Shown in pieces: positions 35,716-47,120 of a stretch of DNA of 64,000 nt. Below the pieces are notes generated by a model. It saw nothing but the letters and a program-made list of their open reading frames with translations. It had not been told where the DNA came from and did not search any database. The position numbers were made by a program, and so were the translations under genes. The stretch comes from Mercenaria mercenaria (lineage: Eukaryota > Mollusca > Bivalvia > Venerida > Veneridae): NCBI RefSeq assembly GCF_021730395.1, contig NC_069371.1, positions 68,912,001 through 68,976,000 of the forward strand, written 5' to 3'. Positions within the stretch are counted from its first letter, which is position 1, and each line of letters starts with the position of its first letter.

Positions 35716-36294
35716 TATGTTTTTAGTACAGATAACTATGTTTTCTTGTCTCTTAATGTGGCTGTGTTCTTTTTCTTTATCTTGTTTTATTGTTGATTAA
35801 TGTCTAGTCAATGTGCACAGATTAGTATTTATTGCAAAGCATCATAAATTCTATAAATATAATATGTACATTGCTACTCTTTTGTACAGTTGTAAGAGAC
35901 AATGAAACATGCCAGTAGATCTAATACAATTAACAGATGTCTGTGATTTCAGTATATCCCCCTTGTTAAAAGGTATTTAGATCTGCCTTAATGACAAATG
36001 TATTAAATTTATAATTGATCCAGTTAAGCATGGGCTAAGTGACCAGACCTGTTTCAGTTAATACCCTCTTAATGTATACTTGTTAATCACATTTGTTATT
36101 TAGAACAGACACATTGTATGTTAAATATTTCTGCTCCCCACTTATATCACAATTTTATGGCCTTTATTATTGCAGCAGGCTAAAATATTTTTGCCGCAAC
36201 CATGGCCCTTGCAGCCCCTTAATCAGTCTCACTTATCCAAGATTGATAAATCCACATATTGACCTCTCTAAAAGACAGTAATTATGTATTAACT

Positions 36295-36665
36295 TTAAGC
36301 TTTAATGTTTAGAAAGAATGTTTTATCTTTGCTGTTAAGAAAGAATATGTTTCAGCTTTTATGTTAAGAAAGAATGTTTTATCTTTGCTGTTAAGAAAGA
36401 ATATGTTTCAGCTTTTATGTTAAGAAAGAATATGTTTCAGCTTTTATGTTAAGAAAGAATATGTTTTAGCTTTTATGTTAAGAAAGAATATGTTATAACT
36501 TTAATTTTAAAAAATACCTTATAGTTTTAATGATAAGAAAGCATATTTTTTAACTTTATTGTTTAGACAGAATACCTTTTAATAGCTTTAATGTAAAGAA
36601 AAATATGTTTTAAGTTTGAAGTTATGGAAGAATGTCTTTTAGCTTTATGTTAAGTCATGAATGTT
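36295..36665. repeat. Minisatellite, ~28-bp units
   Basis: About a dozen diverging copies of TTTTATGTTAAGAAAGAATA, tightly alike between 36350 and 36490 and decaying at both sides. Confidence 0.8.
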
Positions 36666-37165
36666 TTAAACATACTTTATATTATATATATTCTTATATT
36701 TTATAATTCCTTGTTTTGGACCAGCTTGTTTGACTATTTCAATGTGCCATGACATATTTTATGTCCTGCAAATTTTGTCAGATCTTTTTTTTTCACATTT
36801 ACAGAAACATGACATTGTTAATGATTGTATTCAGACGACATAAGTGCTAGACTATACAATACTATATGAGACATTGTTTCTTTTGCTACAGCGTTTGATA
36901 AGGAGTGATATATAGTTAACATGACATGACATATTTTATAGGAATTAATTTTTTCTAATGTTTACATAAACATATTAACAGGATGTTACATATCTCTTAC
37001 AGGAATGTAAATTGTTCCAGAACTAATTATGAAATGCACTGTTTAAAATACACTTTTTGAATATGCAGATTTCTGGCCAGAAACAAGTTACTGATACCTG
37101 AAATGGAATATTCTTTGTTTAGTAAATCATATATGCTGACATCCATTGTAACTAAAAACAATTTT

Positions 37166-37549
37166 TTAAGGTATCCGGTCCACAAATAAGCAAGTTCTGT
37201 GTAACAGTGCTATTAAAATATATCAAATATTGATGCCTGGTAAGCACATAATTTTGGTATTATTTGAAAGCATATTGTCTACTGAAAAAGAAAATATAAA
37301 TTACATGACAAAATTTATATTTTTTTACTTGATAGTTTTCAGCGATACTTCAGCAGAAATCCAGTTATTACAGTGTAAGATTTACCATTCCACAGTCAAA
37401 AAACATGACTGAAATAGTTCTTGCATATTATTCATAGTCATATTATTTACTAATTCTTGTTCAGCAGACACTACTCTTTCAAATGATACCAAAAGAACAT
37501 GGGGTCACCAGTCATCAAAATTTACCGATTTGTGGATCGGATACCTTAA
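37166..37549. mobile_element. TTAA-bounded MITE-like element
   Basis: The ends are TTAAGGTATCCGGTCCACAA and its near-perfect complement TTGTGGATCGGATACCTTAA, one mismatch over ~22 bp, enclosing ~340 bp. TTAA at both borders suggests TTAA-target insertion as in piggyBac relatives (inference). The small frame at 37230-37412 has no recognisable domain. Confidence 0.72.
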
Positions 37550-38039
37550 GGTAAAATTTATATTTTGGTCTTTGTAAGTTGCTGCTGTAAAACGTGATCC
37601 CAGTTATGTCATTGATTGGACTAATATATGTAGCATCAAGAATTGTTTCAGTCCAGGACCTGGAATCTAGTATCCTGGCATTTTGAGGGAATTCCCCTTT
37701 CCAAGTGTACTGCAGACAGTTTTTAGCTGAACTTAAATCATACTTTGAAGTCTACAAAGATACAGCAATTTTCTAATTATAATGATGGATATTAAATTAA
37801 TCATAGGATTATATTAAAGATACAAGAATCATTAAATAAGGAGTAACTTTTGCACCCTGTCTAATACAGAGAATTTGTATGTCTAGCATTTATAAATTAT
37901 ATTCACACAAGTTTTGAGTTCTAATGTTTTGAAAATGTCGGATAAGAATAATAAAATTAACTGTTTACTCTATGCAGACTTTGTTTATTTGTTTGACAGG
38001 ATTGCATAAATAATGTTACATTTCCTACTAGAGGTCACA

Positions 38040-38310
38040 TTTCCTACCGATATAGTATACATGTAATCTGGTAAGAAATTTTATCTTTATAAAATCTAGG
38101 TCAGGTTTGAAACTGGGTCATCTTAGGTCATAGAAAATATTTAGTAACACTCTGTCATATTTTCTACCAGATAGGTATGAAATCTAAATCAAAATGGTTG
38201 TCTTTAAAATTTATGGTAAGTTTAAAGATCAGAAACTTTCCACAGTTCACATTTTCTGCCTGCTTTACATGAAACATGGCGACTTGCAGGCTATCATGGC
38301 CCTCTTGTTT
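38040..38310 (+). mobile_element. 3' end fragment of tandem-core family A
   Basis: Part of one core unit (AAATCTAGGTCAGGTTTGAA, ACTGGGTCATCTTAGGTCA) followed by GCTATCATGGCCCTCTTGTTT, the family-A terminus. Confidence 0.7.
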
Positions 38311-38399
38311 AGATTTACATCTTGGGCCTTATATGTAATGACATTATAAATACAAAAATGCATTGTAGGAAAGTATTTTAAATTGCCTTAATTTAGATG

Positions 38400-38600
38400 A
38401 AGGGACCTCCACGACCAAGTGGTTACGGTTTGCAGACTTCGAATCACTTAACCCTCATCAATGTTGGTTTGAAACGTTGCTAAGGGCGTAGAGCTCTTCG
38501 TGTGAAAAAGTCGTCGAACTTGTCAACAAAAGGTCGATGTTTGTAGGGTGTTCCTCGTGAAAAGGGTTGCAATATGACCTAAATTGTGTTTATATGACTC
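38400..38600 (+). mobile_element. Old tRNA-headed SINE, family 3
   Basis: The head CCTCCACGACCAAGTGGTTA and the following text (GACTTCGAATCACTTAACCC, GTAGAGCTCTTCGTGTGA, ATATGACCTAAATTGTGT) resemble the common bivalve SINE headed by a Ser/Leu-type tRNA. It is diverged, with no clear tail or duplication. Confidence 0.6.
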
Positions 38601-39301
38601 GATACCCAACAGAATCTGATTTGTTTTGATACTTGCACTCAGACCGGTTTCGTTTGGCCCTTTCTGGTGTTTCTCGTGTTGGTCTGCCTAATGTTAAGGA
38701 ATTGAGTACATACATACATCAATTGCCTCGGTGAACTTTTCTCAGAAGTCCTTACGTACACTAAATACAACTTCTTACTTTCGGCTTGTAAATTTCAAAT
38801 ATTCATTTCAGATTATGCATTTTGCCATGAATATCACATTAGTGATTGAGGGTTTTCATTGCCGGGTGGGAGAGTACATTCATATCTTTTGCAGATTAAA
38901 ATCACACATCAAACTATTTCAATGAGCGAGTAAGAATGAAATCCATCAAGGCCATCTGATGGTAAATCGTCTAATTAAACACGGTTCATCGTTCAGAGCC
39001 TGAGATGTTCAACCACACGAGCTAACGTCCTCGTGGTTCAATTCATGCGGCTTGTAAACGCATCTGAATTGCGACAGACCGCTCGGAGGCCTTGATAAGC
39101 ATGTGGTTTAATTAGTGACGTCACCGACCTATTTTGATAGATAATACAAGACTATACACAACATAAATTTGCAAAAATAATTATATTTTATATCAACAAA
39201 ATGGGTATCAAATATAACAACCAGCAACAAAAAGTAATAAGATTAAATTAAACATAATAAATTATTGAGGTATCACAGTTACATTAATGCAGAGATAAAA
39301 A

Positions 39302-39307
39302 TTTATT
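39302..39307 (-). terminator. Polyadenylation signal for the Kelch gene
   Basis: AATAAA on the minus strand, about 117 bases past the Kelch stop codon. Confidence 0.55.
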
Positions 39308-39423
39308 AAAGACCTTGTAAAAATAGTTATTGCAATTTTACATAAATAAGCATAAATATACAAAACTAGGTATCCATATTTTTCCGCGGAATGGGCTATC
39401 TTGTAGCCGTGGAACAGTATGTT

Positions 39424-41529
39424 TCACAAAGAGCTTACATAGTCGCTCTCTTCAAGGTATTTTGTATTGAGTACAGCACATGTGACGGATTGTGTATTCG
39501 AGTATTGTACCATCTTCACAACCTTTGACCATATATTCTTCTCTATATCATACTTGTACAAGTCACGTGACTCAACAAGTCGGCTTCGACGCCCGCTCAA
39601 ACCAAGATGTCGTACACCTCCGCATACAAAAATAGTTCCCTCGTGAAAACTTGCTGATGTTATTTTTCTTTCCTCTGGAAAATTCTGGCCGTATGTCCAT
39701 TTATTCCTATTTGGGTCATATATGGCTACAGTAAGAATATTTTCATGCATCGTAACGCCGCCGACCAAGTAGATACAAGATTTGAAAGGGAAAGCGCAGA
39801 ACTGTGTACGTGGTTTGTTCATTTGTGTCGTGACTAGTGTCCAAAAGTCCCTTGGAATATCGTACCTTAACACCGTATCTAAATAGTCATCATCTTCATC
39901 TCTCCCGCCAAAAACAAAAATGGCATCAGCTAATGCAGCTGAAGCATGATTATAGATACCGATCGGGACGGGTGAAAGAATATTCCAGATATCGTTGTCA
40001 GCATCATAGAATTCTACTGACTCTAATGGCGCGCCTCTGGGGTATAGCGATTTTCCACCAATCACAAACACCGTGTTCTCCAGCACAGACGCTGAAAAAC
40101 AACAACGAGGTTTGCACATATCGGTTTTACGTTCCCATAATACAGCCTGTGTGTCGTATTTATACACCTCACTCAGAGCTTGTCCAGCATCTTCAAAATG
40201 GTGGTCATCATAAAATATTCCGCCCAGGAAATAAAGACTATTATCGGATGTAACAACCAGTTGGTAATAATCAATTTTGTATTTAAAGTCAAAAGTTGGA
40301 TGGGGTTTAACACCGGTGTAATTCTTAAAAGTAAAAGGATCAAACGCAGTGAGCGAACGTCCATTTTTGTCAACAGTCCCGCCGGAAAACACCAACATCT
40401 TTCTGCTGAACATGCCATGTCGCGGTTTTGAGTTGACTCCATAATACTCTTGCTCGATTTCAGACGATAAGTTTGAATCTGCCCTTTTGTACGATTTGAA
40501 TTTTGATAAAATCTTTCCACAAACTGGGTCATTTTTGATTAACAAATCTTGCTCAACATTGTTCTTTAAATATTCTTCACTTAACAGAGGCAATCTTACG
40601 TGTTTGAATAAACGCGGAAAGAGGCTTGTGCGCGAATCTTTCAAATTAATCCATTTTTTGATCGCATCAAAAATCATTTCCTCCTTTGCTACTGAAATGT
40701 CGTCACTTGCAATAAGTTCTTCAAAATCATCCACTTCCAATTCAAAAAGATTTTCATCGGCAATAATGTCTGAAAATTTGTCGAGTATAAATTTCTTTGC
40801 ATACTGTTTTAATTTCGTGCACGCAAAATGTGACGCAAATGTTAACATTTCCACGCAGTTTTCCATGCAAACCTCATGTGTCATATAATTTGCACAGTTT
40901 TCAATTAAATGTGTTAGTTCCAACATGGTAGCAGTCATTAAGAAGTCTTGCACATTTTCATTGGTCAGCTGAATACTTCCAGTGTAAATATATCCAATCA
41001 CGGCCCCCAGTACATAAGACGGTATATTATATATTTCTATGACTTTTTCGTCTCGTTCTTTCACGGGATTCACGAACATCGCTCTGAAAACAAATTGCAT
41101 ACTTTGAAAAGTTATTTTACCCATATCCAAAGATCATTTGTTTGTTAAAGCGAGATCAAATTAGATTAACGTGACTCTTATTTTTTATATTGGAATGGTA
41201 TGTACCACCGAGAGCTGTTTCCGGAATTGTACGCGTTAGACCCTATTCATTAAAAATAGGGAATTGATCATGAATACAACTGATATTATAACTTAACATG
41301 GTTAGTTTCAACTTAAGACTTATTTGCAATAAGAGCTTAGATAGTCATGTTGCTGAAACAAAATAGTGATTAAAAGGTACCTGAAGTATGGACTGGCAGC
41401 GGCTAGAACATTTCTATGGCAATCAATTCTCACGTTATCAACCTTCAGTGTGACGTCAGTAAGGACTTGATTCTCATACAATTTATTGAGATTTTCCAAC
41501 AAGTACTGGCGGTAACCATCCATATTCAT
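39424..41529 (-). CDS. BTB-BACK-Kelch (KLHL-type) protein, 602 aa, two exons
   Basis: Exon 1 is 41381-41529 and exon 2 is 39424-41083. The joint falls inside the BTB domain (SPYF-R-AMFVNP) and the phases agree (1809 bp). The BTB fold (~20-125) carries LTDVTLKV and CHRNVLAAASPYFR. The 3-box/BACK region (~125-240) follows, with NCVEMLTFASHFAC and IKKWINLK. Six Kelch repeats (~285-575) show the paired glycines: VFSGG, FLGGIF, VIGGKS, VFGGRD, YLVGGV and VCGGV. Proteins of this build are usually CUL3 ubiquitin-ligase adaptors that bind substrate through the Kelch propeller; the substrate cannot be told. The start in exon 1 gives the full BTB; an upstream acceptor (GTTTTCAG) suggests a 5' untranslated exon. 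A KLHL number cannot be assigned. Confidence 0.92.
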
Positions 41530-41880
41530 CGTGCTTCGGACTCTTCCCTGAAAACAATCATGTCATTATGTCATTTGTAGTAAAACCATTGTGTTTCGAG
41601 CTTTTCCATGCAAACGATCATGTCATTTATAGTAGAAACATTGTGTCTCAGGCTCCATGTGTTTCGGGTTCTTCCCTGAAAACGAAAAAGTCATTTTAGT
41701 AAAAGCCTTATGTTTCGGGTTCATCCCTGAAAACGATCGTTTTATTTAGAGACTTGTGTGTCGGGTTATTTCCTCAAAACGATCATGTCATCTATGGTAA
41801 AACATAGTGTTTCGGGTTCGTCCTCAAAACGATAAAGTCATTTATTTTAAAAGCATTGTGCTTCGTGTTCTCCCTGTATT
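41530..41880 (-). repeat. Minisatellite abutting Kelch exon 1 and repeating its splice-acceptor sequence
   Basis: About six units of 45-65 bp. On the minus strand each reads roughly ATGATCGTTTTCAGGGAAGA then ACCCGAAACAC. The unit nearest the gene supplies the acceptor (GATTGTTTTCAG) and first untranslated bases (GGAAGAGTCCGAAGCACG) just before the ATG. Several farther units keep the TTTTCAG-GG core; others have TTTTGAG. Confidence 0.75.
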
Positions 41881-41959
41881 GTATTTTTGTAAAATTGTTC
41901 GTATTCAATTTTCGTCTTTTGATTTCTAACCATCGTCTGTGTGGTTGCTGTTATTGTTG

Positions 41960-42325
41960 GTGATAAACCAGTGTTGGTGCGCCGTAAAACCCAAATAAAA
42001 TAAGATTTATACAGCGCCCTTTGGCAAACTCGTTCAAAGGCGAAGCCACTCATGGCGCCAAAGTCATGCATCCTCAACAGCGATCAGACCTGAGGGACAG
42101 AGCAAATCATGAAAAGCCACCAGAAAAGTGAGAGAGAAATCTGTTAGATACAGACTCTTCACGATTAGACCGTACTGGTCTCTTATAATATAGTTGGGAC
42201 ACGCAATTAAAGAGCACCTCTGATATTTCTAGTGCCTGGACTAGGATTCGAACCCTGGTCCTCTGGATTGACAGTCAATCCTGCTAATTTAGTGGGCTTT
42301 TAAAGCTGTCCCAAGCCATAATTTT
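41960..42325 (-). mobile_element. tRNA-headed SINE-like element, minus strand
   Basis: The minus strand has ATTGACTGTCAATCCAGAGG (like an Asp-type anticodon arm) and CAGGGTTCGAATCCTAG (T arm) near 42240-42290. The tail, GGGTTTTACGGCGCACCAAC, is common to bivalve SINEs. The D-arm half is poor and the body is long, so it is not called a tRNA gene. It lies upstream of the Kelch gene. Confidence 0.65.
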
Positions 42326-43189
42326 ATAATTGTTTCTAGACTGTTCAGCTCTGCTAATTCTCTTCAGGATTTTGCACGCATGATAATCAATAGTTCACAT
42401 TTACGCCGAACCCGAGCAGAAAGTTAAAAGAATGAAACCGAAACGTAATGAATTGAAAATCTTAAGTTAGGTTACAAAATTCTGCCCCAAAATGTGGTAA
42501 AAGACATATCTTTCCAAATTTTCGCTCAGAAATTTTAATCAAAATTCGGCGTATATGTGAAAGCCATAGTCCATGCCAAAACGAGAAAAACAGTATCTAT
42601 GAGAATAGCGATATCATGCAATAACTTTTACATATTTTCCTCTAGTTTCAGTTGTTTTTATAAATTTTCCGTCTTGGCGTCAGACAAAATTTTGATTGCG
42701 TTTGATGTTATTGGAAAAAAAAAACATATCTTAGTACGTACCTGTAAATGCGTATTCCCACTACTTTATGCGCTTAACACATTGTTTTTCTTTCTACGAA
42801 GTATTGTTACGAAGTAATAATAAACATGTATATGTAGGTGTTTACTGTGCTAACCTCTGGTTACCATGGTAACCACGGAAGGTAATATGTGCACACGTGA
42901 ACAGGTATGAATGTATAGCAAATTCATATAGCATGATGTTTACCTACATTGGATTACCATTATGCCTACAGTATATATCACCAGAATAGATATTCTATGA
43001 TCATATCATGTTATCACTTCTTCTAGTGCAGAATGAACTTATAATATGCACGTATCTATTCATTTGGTGATATGAAAACAGCAATAAAAAGAAAGATGTA
43101 AGGTATTAGTCTGAAACTTGCTTTGCTCTTAAAAACATTATATATTTTCTACTATTTAAATCAGTTTCTACATTTGTGTATCGAACCGG
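42326..43189. other. Upstream region of the Kelch gene
   Basis: No gene or clear repeat apart from the palindromic site at 42859-42874. Confidence 0.45.
42859..42874. promoter_or_regulatory. Perfect palindrome matching an RFX X-box
   Basis: GGTTACCATGGTAACC is a perfect 16-bp palindrome. It fits the RFX-factor X-box pattern (GTTNCCATGGNAAC), known from ciliary-gene promoters. It lies ~1.3 kb upstream of the Kelch start codon, farther than typical functional X-boxes, so its role is uncertain. Confidence 0.45.
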
Positions 43190-43195
43190 CACCAT

Positions 43196-43864
43196 GTGTA
43201 CAGTAGAATTATTGCATTGAAAAGATTTTTTAACTTACTGGCAAATTAACGCGTCATTTGTCACATAATCTAATTAAAATACTAATGAAAAATAAACATA
43301 TTTATACTGTGTACAGTAGAATTATTGCCTTGAAATTTTTTTAACTTACTGACAAATTAGCCCGTCATTTGTCACATAATCTAATTAAAATACTAATGAA
43401 AAATAAACATATTTATACTGTGTACAGTAGAATTATTGCCTTGAATTTTTTTTAATTTACTGACAAATTAGCCCGTCATTTGTCACATAATCTAATTAAA
43501 ATACTAATGAAAAATAAACATATTTATACTGTGTACAGTAGAATTATTGCCTTGAAATTTTTTTAATTTACTGACAAATTAGCCCGTCATTTGTCACATA
43601 ATCTAATTAAAATACTAATGAAAAATAAACATATTTATACTGTGTAGAGTAGAATTATTGCCTTGAAATTTTTTTAATTTACTGACAAATTAGCCCGTCA
43701 TTTGTCACATAATCTAATTAAAATACTAATGAAAAATAAACATATTTATACTGTGTACAGTAGAATTATTGCCTTGAAATTTTTTTAATTTATTGACAAA
43801 TTAGCCCGTCATTTGTCACATAATCTAATTAAAATACTAATGAAAAATAAACATATTTATACTT
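43196..43864. repeat. 111-bp satellite-like array, six units
   Basis: Units start with GTGTACAGTAGAATTATTG at about 43196, 43309, 43420, 43531, 43642 and 43753. They include AGCCCGTCATTTGTCACATA and end AATAAACATATTTATACT. Five units are almost identical; the first is more diverged, consistent with recent local expansion. Confidence 0.92.
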
Positions 43865-44479
43865 CATGTAATTATTTCATTTAAGATTATTCATCTTCAA
43901 TCCCATTTGATTATTTTGTGATAACGAAAATGTTTTAAAAATAAAATAAAAAACTTACCCGTGTCATAATTTCGCGTCAAAACACTAGCACATACATGTA
44001 CAGCGGTTAAAATGAAAGTAACGACTGCATTGCAAGTTTAATTTTGTATATCTTAAAACCCTGTTATTATTTGCATTACTGGTCGCATTATGTACAAAGA
44101 TATCAAGTGTAACGCTATTGTACGTGCGGTAATAAGTACTGAAGAGTGTTTAAATTTACAATAAAACTTTTCGCTTGTATTATCTATTGTAAATACAACG
44201 ACAAACATGTTTAAGCATGTGTCTGGTATGCCCTGGTCACTCGGTCAACAGAATAAATATCTTATTTCATATTTTTTGACTAGCATGCATGTATTATGTG
44301 TTTATGATGAAGATGAATGTCAACCTTGGTTATAAACAACCCATGCATGTATTTACGCAGACGTTATTGTATAAATGGAAGTTATAAGCTTAGCTTTCGG
44401 ATCTAATCCTTTTTCATCATGTATGATAACAATATTGTAAATTGTAAATTGTAATATGCAAAATCATCCAAAAAGTCGA

Positions 44480-45430
44480 CTTTCCCACAGAGTCGACACG
44501 GAGAGAAATGACGATTTTTGAAGGTTTTCTTCCCGGCCGTTTGAATACAAATGATTTAAGGTAGTCCTTTCTTAGTAATCTAGGACCATCCTAGTATTAA
44601 TTGGTAGCAAAATATCCCGGTCGCCAAAATCTACCCAAATTGTTCCCGGCAGTTTCATAAAAACACTTCTTGCCTTAATTGCAAGCAAAATATCAGAGTC
44701 GCAAAAACACCCTAAAACTGGCATTTCGAACAATTCCTGACCTGAGGAGAAATGAAGACATTTGATTCCTCGCCGGTTTGTATCTGTGCTAAATTCCGGT
44801 TTTGGGATGATTGTGGTGACCCGGATAGTTTGCTTGTGTCTAATGCAAGGATGTGCTTTGACGGTCACGCAGTGACCCTTTTTAAAATATTAGTACCGAT
44901 ACGGCCAGGAACTGTACCCTCAAAAACTTATTTCCCTCTTGGGTCCTTTGCAAAATTACGCTTTTGGTTCGTGACCGTTTCGGTACTAATATTTTGAAGT
45001 AAGTCGCTGCTTTGTCATCTAAAACATATTAGCAACAATTGTAAGTAAAATATCTGGTGTTTCCAAGATCATACCAAAACCGGAATTTCGCACAGGTACC
45101 AACCTAACCAGAAATGACGATTTTTGGGATACCGTAGTAGTTTATTTCTTTATCATCTAGGACCAGCCTAGAATGAATTTCGAGGAAAATATCCGGGTCA
45201 CCAAAATCACCCTAAAAGCGGAGTTTCGCACTTCCCGACATGAAAAGTCATAGCGAATTTTGAGGGTACCGCTTCTGGTCGTGTCGGTACTTATATTTTT
45301 AAGAAGGTCCCTGCTTGATCATCTAGGTTCATCCTAGCATCAATTGCAAGCAAATCCTGAAATCTCAAGACCGCAAAAATCACCCCAAGCTCAAATTACG
45401 CATAGATTCCGACCAATAATATTTTGACTT
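44480..45430. repeat. Diverged ~150-200-bp repeat field with an inverted piece
   Basis: Phrases such as TCTAGGACCATCCTAGTATT, AGCAAAATATC and GAAATGACGATTTTTG recur near 44510, 44590, 44680, 45040, 45110, 45160 and 45320. The stretch 44870-44995 holds the same AGTACCGATACGGCCAGGAA type sequence in opposite orientation to 45268-45300. Frames at 44572 and 44752 are chance frames in it. Confidence 0.65.
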
Positions 45431-45779
45431 TATGCCGGGGATTACTGAATTATTAGGCAAACTACTAGTATATACTATCATGTTTTCCTCTTGGTGTTTT
45501 GTAGAAAGAAAAATCTATTGATGTTTATAGCTATTATTTGGTTTCGAATCATCAAAGCAATGGTGGTGTAAATAAATCCCATGTGATAACGATAGATAAT
45601 AGTTCTAATATTTATCTGTAGATAACATAATGAACTTAACAATAAACTAAACTAATGTACTACTGGGGACAGTTATTGATAGCCACTGCCATTAAAGTAC
45701 CCGACCTGACTAAAATCAATATTTTTTTTAATGTGAGCCATTATGATGCCAGCATTTTATAATTAACGTCTTATTCTCA

Positions 45780-46530
45780 TGAATTACCGAATGAAACCTC
45801 ATCAAACTTGTTTAGAAGCATCGTTTCGTGGACTTCTCTTCAAACCGTTCCATTTGGTCCTTTATAGGGGTCACCTGTGCTACAAATTGAAAAAATTAAT
45901 GTCCCATCACTTAACTTGGTATCTAGCATTTTTGTAAGGTCTTCTCCCAAGTTTGTTCAAATGGTCCGCTTGGTCTGTAGTCCCTTTGTATAGTCTTCTT
46001 TTAATTTCTTCAAATGGTTCCGCTCGGCCCCTTTTTGGGTCCACCAGAGCTAAAAGAGCAAATAAACCTTTAAATAGCTTCTTATGAAGTACTTGTTTTG
46101 ATCTTCATCAAACTTGATGTGTCATAGCGAAAACTAGAAAAAACTATAAACTACTTTTCTGCTGGATAGATCATTACAGCATTTGGCCTCTTGCATCTCC
46201 CAAGCGTTGAAAAGGTTCTGCTTGTCTGCTTTAAGAGACTGCAAGAGATAAGTATAAGAAAACTTTAAAATTCCTCTCATGAACACTTGATGGATCATCA
46301 CTACACTTGTTCTGTAACATGTTCTTATAGACCTCTCTCATATTTATTCAAAGGTACTGATTGATCGCTTTTAGAGGCTACCAACGCTAAAAATAGAAAA
46401 ATCTTTTAAATTAAACGACTACTTCTCGTGGTGAACTACTTGAGGATCTTCACTACACTTGGTAGTATGTAGCATCTTTGTATGGCTTTCTTTCAAATTG
46501 TTTTTCATTAAACGATTCGGCTTGGTCAGC
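45780..46530. repeat. Diverged ~110-130-bp repeat field
   Basis: Phrases resembling TCAAATGGTCCGCTTGGTC, CCACCAGAGCTAAAA, AAACCTTTAAAT and GATCTTCATCAAACTTG recur about five or six times with heavy divergence. No coding sequence is supported. Confidence 0.6.
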
Positions 46531-47120
46531 TTAACAAATAAAGGAGCGGCTTTATGGTTTGATTATCAATAAATGTTTTTAAGATTGGCTGCTGAAACCT
46601 ATAATCGGTAGAAACACCAACATCCTCAGTTTCATTTGTTAAACAAAATAGAAACTAATTATCGGTTATAGATATTGACAATATCCCTTCTAAATGGATT
46701 TTACAAGAATGCAAATATCTCACTGGATCGGGTACACGTGTGGGATTGAAATAGTCTATATATGATTAACTATAAAAGGCATTTTAAATGGACCAGTGAA
46801 CTATTCTATCTGTGGTTACAAATAAATTTAAATCATTAACCGAAACATTGAGATTGTATGAAAGATATTTAACCATACTAAAAAGGGAAAATTTGACACT
46901 CTGTGACATGTATCTGGTGGAATGAAATGCGACTTTCTTTTCCTGGGCTAGAGTTGAAAGGGGTATAAGTACAATTATAAGGCTTATTATCGGTCGAGGT
47001 AGACCATATGATAGAGAAATAACTAGCAACTCGTTTATGTTATTCGAAATCTTCAATATTTCTGAAGTAACAGTTTTTTTACCAATTAAAGAAAGAAGGA
47101 TTAATAATAAGAACATTAAA

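Noticed and set aside
42240-42290. tRNA-Asp-like gene on the minus strand
   Set aside because: The T arm and anticodon arm look right but the D arm and acceptor stem do not close; it continues into a SINE body and tail.
47037-47120. Upstream in-frame start for the first receptor gene
   Set aside because: It would place 28 non-hydrophobic residues before the signal peptide, and the paralogue starts at the later position.
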